This document shows, piece by piece, positions 1-4,773 of a DNA stretch of 6,905 bases. Each line of letters begins with the position of its first letter. The first letter of the stretch is position 1. The DNA is taken from assembly GCA_003567135.1 (NCBI GenBank), contig PXAI01000353.1, positions 1 through 6,905 on the forward strand, in the 5' to 3' direction. Origin of the DNA: Balneolia bacterium. GTDB taxonomy: Bacteria > Bacteroidota > Rhodothermia > Balneolales > Cyclonatronaceae. Under the pieces are notes generated by a model. It searched no databases. It saw only the letters and a program-made list of their open reading frames with translations, and had not been told where the DNA came from. The position numbers and the translations under genes were made by a program.

Positions 1-1218
1 GATTCGCCGGACGGATGGGGATATCCACAGCTGACGAGCATCAGTCGCTATTTGCCGGAAACGCGCGAGGAGCTGCTCTATTCGCGCTACTGGTTCAGTT
101 TTGGCACGTTCGCTTCCGAGGGCGTCTGGAATGTGGATAAAAACCAGATTCGCGCGATCCTGAAACAGGAAGCCGAGGATAAGTGGCTGCATTTGTGCCC
201 CTCATTCGATTTCAGCCTGACCGAAGGCATCATCGACCGTCTGCCGGATTCGATTGATACGCGGAATAATCCGAACTGGTCGGTACTGCATGCGTCTGAG
301 GTGGAGGGTTCGCGCGTGGTGCGTAAGCCACGCGGCGTGGTTCACAAACTATCCGGATCGGCGAAGCAGGAGGAAAGCGAAACGAAGCCGGAGAAAAAAG
401 AGCCGGAGCGGCACATTCCGGACGTGCGTTTTGATGACATCGGCGGACTCGAATCGATTATTCAGCAGATTCGGGAAGTGATTGAGCTTCCGCTGAAAAA
501 TCCGGAGCTGTTTCGTCATCTGGGGATCAAGCCGCACAAAGGGGTGCTGCTGTACGGCGCGCCAGGCTGCGGAAAAACGCTGATTGCCAAAGCCATTGCC
601 AATGAAACGAAGGCGCATTTTATTTCGGTAAAAGGGCCGGAGCTGATCAACAAATATTACGGACAGAGCGAGGAAAATCTGCGCAATCTTTTTGATGAAG
701 CGCGCAAAATGACGCCCTCGATTATCTTTTTTGATGAAATCGATGCGCTCGCGCAAAAACGGTCCGGCGCGGATAATCTTCGTATGGATTCCCGGTTTGT
801 CAACCAGTTGCTCACGCTGATGGATGGCATTGAGGAGTACGACCGCGTGTGCGTGATTGCCGCCACGAACCGCGCCGAGCTGATAGACGATGCGCTGCTC
901 CGTCCGGGTCGGTTTGATTACCGCCTTGAAGTGAAAAAGCCGAACCGCGAAAGCTGTGTTCGTATTTTCAAAATTGCCACGCGCGATATGCCGCTGGCAA
1001 AAGGGGTTGATCCCGAAAAACTGGGTGATCAGCTGGAAGGAATGACCGGAGCCGACATCGCCTATATTGCAAGGGAGGCAGCCTACAACTGCCTTCGGCG
1101 CAGTATCGATATGAACGGCAACGGCTTAAAAACTGATTCTGCCGGGAACCCTGACTACAGCGAACTGGTTGTAAATGCTGATGATATAGTGCAAGCTATA
1201 TCAGATATCGAAAAATAA
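1..1218 (+). CDS. Cdc48/VAT-like AAA ATPase, 5'-truncated
   Basis: The reading frame is open to the first base of the window, so the gene starts upstream; a TTG at 52 is a possible but unconvincing start. Numbering that codon as residue 1, the product has an unrecognised N-terminal segment (about 1-100, rich in aromatic residues), a charged Lys/Glu linker (about 104-120), and one complete classical AAA module (about 124-388). In the module I see Walker A GAPGCGKT (169-176), pore loop KYYG (201-204) in a KYYGQSEENLR context like archaeal VAT/Cdc48 D1 domains, Walker B IIFFDEID (224-231), sensor-1 Asn263, and arginine-finger region LRPGRFD with Arg274 and Arg277. The lid domain carries the usual GADIAYIAREAA helix. 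Proteins of this family form hexameric rings that unfold or remodel protein substrates with ATP. All catalytic residues are present, so it should be active. Substrate and full domain count are unknown because the 5' end is missing; a second AAA domain could lie upstream. Confidence 0.9.
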   Translation, partial: DSPDGWGYPQLTSISRYLPETREELLYSRYWFSFGTFASEGVWNVDKNQIRAILKQEAEDKWLHLCPSFDFSLTEGIIDRLPDSIDTRNNPNWSVLHASEVEGSRVVRKPRGVVHKLSGSAKQEESETKPEKKEPERHIPDVRFDDIGGLESIIQQIREVIELPLKNPELFRHLGIKPHKGVLLYGAPGCGKTLIAKAIANETKAHFISVKGPELINKYYGQSEENLRNLFDEARKMTPSIIFFDEIDALAQKRSGADNLRMDSRFVNQLLTLMDGIEEYDRVCVIAATNRAELIDDALLRPGRFDYRLEVKKPNRESCVRIFKIATRDMPLAKGVDPEKLGDQLEGMTGADIAYIAREAAYNCLRRSIDMNGNGLKTDSAGNPDYSELVVNADDIVQAISDIEK

Positions 1219-1220
1219 AA

Positions 1221-1247
1221 TTGATATTGATTTTTGATCAGTATCAG
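1221..1247. repeat. AT-rich hairpin between ATPase stop and tRNA
   Basis: The arms TGATATTGAT (1222-1231) and ATCAGTATCA (1237-1246) pair over 10 positions with one T:G mismatch that would be a wobble pair in RNA; a further T:G pair flanks them. The loop is TTTTG. It starts 3 bp after the ATPase stop codon and overlaps the upstream part of the tRNA promoter. No T-run follows, so it is a poor intrinsic terminator. It could protect the mRNA 3' end or be a protein-binding site in the tRNA promoter; neither can be decided from sequence. Confidence 0.4.
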
Positions 1248-1257
1248 CGTAAATTTG
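1227..1257 (+). promoter_or_regulatory. Bacteroidota-type promoter of tRNA-Lys
   Basis: TAAATTTG at 1250-1257 is a full match to the Bacteroidota -7 consensus TAnnTTTG. A TTG at 1227-1229 lies 20 bp upstream, within the spacing normally seen between the -33 and -7 elements. Transcription would start around 1260-1263, leaving a leader of under 10 nt before the mature tRNA 5' end at 1270. The consensus match and the position relative to an unambiguous RNA gene support each other; the -33 element is only a partial match to TTTG. Confidence 0.6.
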
Positions 1258-1269
1258 AAGTCTTTGGCT

Positions 1270-1342
1270 GAATCGGTAGCTCAGTTGGTAGAGCAACGGC
1301 CTTTTAAGCCGTGGGTCGTGGGTTCGAGCCCCACCCGATTCA
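1270..1342 (+). tRNA. trnK: tRNA-Lys (anticodon TTT)
   Basis: A complete 73-nt cloverleaf. The acceptor stem GAATCGG (1270-1276) pairs perfectly with CCGATTC (1335-1341), with discriminator A at 1342. The D stem is GCTC/GAGC, the anticodon stem ACGGC/GCCGT with loop CTTTTAA, and the T stem GTGGG/CCCAC with loop TTCGAGC. The anticodon TTT at 1303-1305 reads lysine codons AAA and AAG. The variable loop is 5 nt, as in class I tRNAs. The 3' CCA is not encoded (CAC follows) and must be added after transcription. It has its own promoter upstream and a terminator downstream, so it appears to be transcribed alone. Confidence 0.97.
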
Positions 1343-1369
1343 CTCTCAATTTTTTTTCAACCTCACACT

Positions 1370-1407
1370 AAGCCCTGCCCTGGAATATGGTCAGGGCTTT
1401 TGTTTTT
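1370..1407 (+). terminator. Intrinsic terminator of tRNA-Lys
   Basis: AAGCCCTG (1370-1377) and CAGGGCTT (1392-1399) form a perfect 8-bp stem with a 14-nt loop, followed by a T-rich tail (TTGTTTTT, 1400-1407). It lies 28 bp after the tRNA 3' end, where the tRNA transcript should stop. The A-rich/T-rich flanks are less symmetrical than the stem, so it would work mainly on the plus strand. Confidence 0.75.
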
Positions 1408-1420
1408 ATGTGAAGTTTGG

Positions 1421-1438
1421 TTAGCGAACGTCCGCTAA
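1421..1438. repeat. 18-bp near-palindrome
   Basis: TTAGCGAACGTCCGCTAA reads almost the same on both strands, with outer arms TTAGCG/CGCTAA perfect and only one mismatched pair around the central ACGT. It lies in the intergenic gap after the tRNA terminator. Size and symmetry would suit a dimeric DNA-binding protein, but no promoter or gene start that it could control is evident beside it. Confidence 0.35.
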
Positions 1439-1495
1439 AGATGTAGTTACATTTTGTGCTAGCGCAGCAATAAATTATTACCGTATATATAAAAA

Positions 1496-1539
1496 TCAAT
1501 CTTGTAGGGACAGAGCATGCTCTGTCCCTACAAGATTGA
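1496..1539 (-). terminator. Perfect 44-bp palindrome, likely terminator of the lipoprotein gene
   Basis: Positions 1496-1517 are the exact reverse complement of 1518-1539, without a mismatch or spacer, centred on GCATGC. Each arm contains TGTAGGGACAGAGCA or its complement. Read on the minus strand, the hairpin lies 38 bp after the lipoprotein stop codon and runs straight into TTTTT (plus-strand A run at 1491-1495), the pattern of an intrinsic terminator. Its length and perfection exceed what termination needs, so it may also be a copy of a dispersed palindromic (REP-like) element; that needs the rest of the genome to confirm. Confidence 0.7.
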
Positions 1540-1577
1540 ACGTAAATTAATTTGCCGCGGTATTTGAAGCAGGATTC

Positions 1578-2381
1578 CTATCCCCGCGTTTCGCCCTCAT
1601 CATCAGAATCGTTTTCATCTGAATCCTCATCTTCCTCATCCCCCGATCCTGAATCGTCTTCGTCATTCTCGTCGTTATCTTCATCATCTTCTTCGGGCGA
1701 CTCTTCTCCGCTTTCATCCTCCTCAGGATCCGATTCTTCTTCTTCCGGAGTCTCTGTTTCGGCATCTTCCGTTGTCTCTTCGGCATCCGAGATTTCTTCC
1801 TCTTCTTCAGGCTCTTCATCCACGCGGTCGGGAACAACGTCCCGCGGAATTCTGGAGCGGAAAATGGACATTCGGGTCGTCATATATTCGTGGAACTCGT
1901 TGAACCCGTCGGGATAGTCAGTCGGTGGGCATCCCATATATGCAGTTGTCCGGCTCATCGGCCTGTTGGGGTCATCGCGGTAACCTATACGAACGCTGTT
2001 GGCATCTTCCTCACATTCCTCTGAAATCATAAACCCATCGGGCAGCGTTATGGGCCAGTCAGAAAATCCGGCGTTGGAAAGCTGTTCCAGTATAATTTCC
2101 ATTTCGAACGGTTCCAGCACGCTTCGGTTTACCAGGGAATCGATCGTTTGTTTTGCAAGGGTGCGCGGATAAACGAGGTCGGTGATGTAGTACGATTCAT
2201 CCTCAAAAATGTACAGCGCCGTGCCGAAAACGGTTCCCGGCTCGATGAAACCCGATGTATTAAACTGCCGGTATTCAAAAATATAGGAGTCTCTCAGCTG
2301 ATATGAAGAGTCTTCAAAAGTTGCACAGCTTGCAAGAAATCCCGCCAAAAGAAAAATTAAGGTAAGTTTTCGTGACATCAT
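1578..2381 (-). CDS. Predicted lipoprotein with hyperacidic C-terminal tail
   Basis: A 267-residue protein I cannot assign to a family. It opens with a lipoprotein signal peptide: Arg4-Lys5, a hydrophobic core, then LASC with Cys19 as the lipidation site, so it should be membrane-anchored, probably in the outer membrane. Residues about 20-186 look like a folded domain with many aromatic residues and two cysteines besides the lipidated one (in SEECEED and MGCPPTDYPDG). Residues 188-267 form a low-complexity tail in which 51 of 80 positions are Asp or Glu and only Arg266 is basic; it is almost certainly disordered and could bind cations or a basic partner. The start is one of two adjacent ATGs (2379-2381 or 2376-2378); neither has a Shine-Dalgarno sequence. 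It is transcribed alone, divergent from the ABC operon, and probably terminated by the palindrome downstream. The lipobox is clear; the function is unknown. Confidence 0.85.
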   Translation of the reverse strand: MMSRKLTLIFLLAGFLASCATFEDSSYQLRDSYIFEYRQFNTSGFIEPGTVFGTALYIFEDESYYITDLVYPRTLAKQTIDSLVNRSVLEPFEMEIILEQLSNAGFSDWPITLPDGFMISEECEEDANSVRIGYRDDPNRPMSRTTAYMGCPPTDYPDGFNEFHEYMTTRMSIFRSRIPRDVVPDRVDEEPEEEEEISDAEETTEDAETETPEEEESDPEEDESGEESPEEDDEDNDENDEDDSGSGDEEDEDSDENDSDDEGETRG

Positions 2382-2448
2382 GGGTTGAAAGCGGGGTGCG
2401 TTAAGAAATCCAAGGTTGATGTATCAGTTGATGGTTTATCATCGTAAA

Positions 2449-2479
2449 TTGCTAATATAGCATACTGCAGAATTTTTTG
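2449..2479 (+). promoter_or_regulatory. Candidate promoter of the ABC operon
   Basis: TTG at 2449-2451 is followed after 20 bp by ATTTTTTG (2472-2479), which keeps the TTTG half of the Bacteroidota TAnnTTTG element but not the TA. The spacing equals that of the tRNA promoter in this window, and transcription would start about 25 bp before the ATPase ATG. An alternative sigma-70-like reading uses TAATAT at 2453-2458. Both are weak matches. Confidence 0.3.
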
Positions 2480-2508
2480 TAATGTTTTTCCGATCTACCT
2501 GATTTCTA

Positions 2509-3270
2509 ATGTCACTTTCCGTTTCGGCACTTAATAAATCGTTTGACTCCAAGCCAGTTTTAAAAAATCTCTCTTTCGAAATTCCGGCGGGCAGTTGTCT
2601 TGGTTTACTCGGGAATAACGGTGCGGGAAAATCGACGCTCATCCATACCATCTGCGGAATAATGCAGGCCGATTCTGGGGATATTTCGTTTGATGGCGAA
2701 AAGAAAACCGCTGAAGACATCAACAATCTCCGTTCCAAAATGGGGATTCTGCCCGAATCAGGTATTATTAACCCGGATCTGACCGGCCGTGAACAGCTTT
2801 CGTTTACAACGCTGCTTTACGGACTCAGTCCCGAGAAACTTCGCGAGCAAACCGAAACGATGATCGAGTATTTTTTTGATAATCCGGATGACCTGAACCG
2901 ACGCACCGGAACCTACTCAACCGGAATGCGGAAAAAACTCGGGCTGATTGCCGCCTTCCTGCACAAACCCAGCCTCGTTTTGCTCGACGAACCGTTTTCG
3001 GGGCTTGACCCCTCTACGTCGCGGCTGGTTATCAGTTTTTTGAACGCCTACAAACGCGAAGACCGAACGTTGCTCGTATCATCCCACAACCTCTCTTATG
3101 TGGATCAGGTTGCTTCGCACATTGGCGTGCTGCACAAAGGCTCGTTTGCTTTTTGGGGAACCCGGCAGGAGTTTACGCGGGATGGAAACGCGCAGATTGA
3201 GGACTCACTTTTTAATCTGCTTGTGCCGGATGAAAAAAACACGGAACGGCTGAAAGAGCTGCTCAACTAA
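2509..3270 (+). CDS. ABC transporter ATP-binding protein
   Basis: A 253-residue ABC ATPase with a full set of motifs: Walker A GNNGAGKST (35-43), a Q-loop region GILPESG in which Glu83 stands where Gln is usual, signature YSTGMRKK (136-143) in place of LSGGQ, Walker B LVLLDEP (156-162) with catalytic Glu161, D-loop SGLD (164-167) and switch His193 in SSHNL. The GILPE and STGMRKK variants are familiar in the ATPases of CcmA/NatA-type exporters, so they do not imply inactivity. It should power the permease encoded 7 bp downstream, exporting an unknown substrate across the inner membrane. The start at 2509 is fixed because an in-frame stop TGA (2500-2502) lies between it and the next upstream ATG at 2482. 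No Shine-Dalgarno sequence is present. The short tail after residue 215 carries no extra domain. Confidence 0.93.
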   Translation: MSLSVSALNKSFDSKPVLKNLSFEIPAGSCLGLLGNNGAGKSTLIHTICGIMQADSGDISFDGEKKTAEDINNLRSKMGILPESGIINPDLTGREQLSFTTLLYGLSPEKLREQTETMIEYFFDNPDDLNRRTGTYSTGMRKKLGLIAAFLHKPSLVLLDEPFSGLDPSTSRLVISFLNAYKREDRTLLVSSHNLSYVDQVASHIGVLHKGSFAFWGTRQEFTRDGNAQIEDSLFNLLVPDEKNTERLKELLN

Positions 3271-3277
3271 CCGGGAA

Positions 3278-4669
3278 ATGGATCACCAGGCGACATCCGC
3301 ATTCAGGCTTCTGGGTTTTCTGCTGAAATCCCGTGCAAGGATGATGTTTACCGGTGATGAAAATGACCTGATCAACGTGGGCCGTTTTTTTGTAGTTCTG
3401 CTGGTGCTTTTCTACGCGGGATCTGCCGCCATTATCATGATTACCGTTCCGCCCGATCTGAGCAATCTTGCGCACTACGGCATTCTGGCAAGTATCGCCT
3501 CCATGCTCGCATTCAGCCAGTATTTTCCATCCGTAAAATTCCCGTCGAAAGTCATCCCCAAATACAGTCCGGTTGCTGCACACGCGCGGGGTATGCTCAA
3601 TTTTTTGTACGATGTGTTTCGCCCCACCGTGCTCTACATTCTGCTCTTTCTGTTCATCACAAACCTGATCGCGTGGTCAACCGGCCCCTATTTTTTTATT
3701 GACGGCCTGGTGGTAATCGTTACCGTTTTTATGGTGGATTATTCCATAAAATACCTTCTGTTTTACCGGAACAGCAGTCTGTGGCTCAATATTTTCAGAA
3801 TCGTGGCCGTGATTCTGCTTTTTGTGCTGTTTATGACCGTGGCCATTCTCTACAACTTTGAAACGCGCTGGGCCGGCTCGATGGCTCTCCTTCTCATTCT
3901 TGCCGCATCGATTCTTGCGCTCACGCTCATTTCAAGATCCAGCGGTGACGTTGCCATGCGCGAAAAAGCGGGAAGCCGGTCGGCGGTTACGTCGGTTGCG
4001 CAGGCTGCACGGATCAGCTACAACCGTCGGAAGTCCACGCGGCCGGTTTACCTGTTCATCTTACTGCTGAACTCCGTTTTTGCATTTTATCTGTACATGA
4101 TCAGCGTTAACGACGCGCACAGCTATGTCCGGGTTATGTTCCTGCTGATGCTGAACCTGCCGATCATTCCGTTTTCCTACGTACACGCCAATTACTTCGG
4201 TTTTTTCCGGGAAACCTGGCTGGAAATCCGGCTAAGAAACGGTAAGTTATCCACGCTTTTTCAGGCGTACATCGGCAGCATGATCATCCCCGTTTTAGTG
4301 GATGCCGTGGTAACTTTCGGCCTGCTTTACGCGCTCGATGAGTTCACTTTCGCGCGTGTACTTATTTACCTGTTTGCCCTGCCGATTACCGTACTTTTTG
4401 CAATGTGGGCCTCTTACCGTTTTCCGCGGATTATCAGCTCTTTTTTCAGCCTCAGCCAGATTTCCGGCTTTAAAAATAACACCTCAGGAGTGGCCGGAAC
4501 TATCGCGTTTGTCATCACGGTTACGCTCGCGCTGCTGATTTACTACGATTATCTCCTGATCGGAATCATCTACACGCTTCTGATGTGCGCGCTCTTGTTT
4601 TACCTCACCGTAAAAGCCGATCAAAACTTATCCCTGAAACTCTACGATAAGCTTTTTGGTAAAAAGTGA
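3278..4669 (+). CDS. ABC exporter permease, polytopic membrane protein
   Basis: A 463-residue, strongly hydrophobic protein. By eye I count about 10-12 membrane segments, the clearest near residues 35-56, 115-132, 137-160, 172-191, 200-219, 256-275, 329-351, 359-380, 406-422 and 427-443. A positively charged cytoplasmic stretch (about 220-255, rich in Arg/Lys/Ser) splits it into two halves. There is no signal peptide and no ATPase motif. Its ATG follows the ATPase stop codon by 7 bp, so the two are co-transcribed and this is almost certainly the membrane subunit of the same exporter. Its size and N-terminal cytoplasmic helix (FRLLGFLLKSRARMMF) resemble the large undivided permeases found next to such ATPases in Bacteroidota, but I cannot name a subfamily or substrate. 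A motif YVHANYFGFFRETW (about 301-314), between the two halves, looks like a likely conserved element. Confidence 0.85.
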   Translation: MDHQATSAFRLLGFLLKSRARMMFTGDENDLINVGRFFVVLLVLFYAGSAAIIMITVPPDLSNLAHYGILASIASMLAFSQYFPSVKFPSKVIPKYSPVAAHARGMLNFLYDVFRPTVLYILLFLFITNLIAWSTGPYFFIDGLVVIVTVFMVDYSIKYLLFYRNSSLWLNIFRIVAVILLFVLFMTVAILYNFETRWAGSMALLLILAASILALTLISRSSGDVAMREKAGSRSAVTSVAQAARISYNRRKSTRPVYLFILLLNSVFAFYLYMISVNDAHSYVRVMFLLMLNLPIIPFSYVHANYFGFFRETWLEIRLRNGKLSTLFQAYIGSMIIPVLVDAVVTFGLLYALDEFTFARVLIYLFALPITVLFAMWASYRFPRIISSFFSLSQISGFKNNTSGVAGTIAFVITVTLALLIYYDYLLIGIIYTLLMCALLFYLTVKADQNLSLKLYDKLFGKK

Positions 4670-4682
4670 TTCGCTTCCGCTG

Positions 4683-4716
4683 TTTGCGATACGCCGAAAG
4701 TAAGTGGAATTTTTTG
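4683..4716 (+). promoter_or_regulatory. Weak candidate promoter before the TPR/AraC gene
   Basis: TTTG at 4683-4686 is followed after 22 bp by ATTTTTTG (4709-4716). The 10-mer GAATTTTTTG ending at 4716 also occurs at the candidate promoter of the ABC operon (ending at 2479). The TA part of the Bacteroidota -7 element is missing and the spacer is at the long end, so this is only a suggestion. It would place the start site upstream of the hairpin/T8 element at 4808-4849. Confidence 0.22.
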
Positions 4717-4773
4717 CATATTCCGTTTACCAAAATGTCCGACTGATTCCGAAAAACGCTCCGGCATACTCCC

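Noticed and set aside
349..756. Minus-strand open frame inside the AAA ATPase gene
   Set aside because: The opposite strand codes for intact Walker A and B motifs; the minus-strand product is basic, without domain or start signals.
1270..1342. tRNA-Lys as the attachment site of an integrated element
   Set aside because: No second copy of the tRNA 3' end and no integrase occurs in the window, and the neighbours look like ordinary chromosomal genes. An element ending outside the window cannot be excluded.
1421..1539. Two palindromes as the beginning of a CRISPR array or IS ends
   Set aside because: The two sequences differ from each other, are not regularly spaced and have no transposase or cas gene nearby.
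1552..1917. Plus-strand open frame coding for a poly-serine protein
   Set aside because: It is the complement of the acidic Asp/Glu codons of the lipoprotein tail (GAA/GAT become TTC/ATC and TCN in shifted frame). The minus-strand frame has a lipobox and a mixed-composition domain, so it is the real gene.
2509..3270. Possible inactive ABC ATPase because LSGGQ and the Q-loop Gln are altered
   Set aside because: The STGMRKK and GILPE variants are normal in a large exporter subclass, and Walker A, Walker B Glu and the switch His are all intact.
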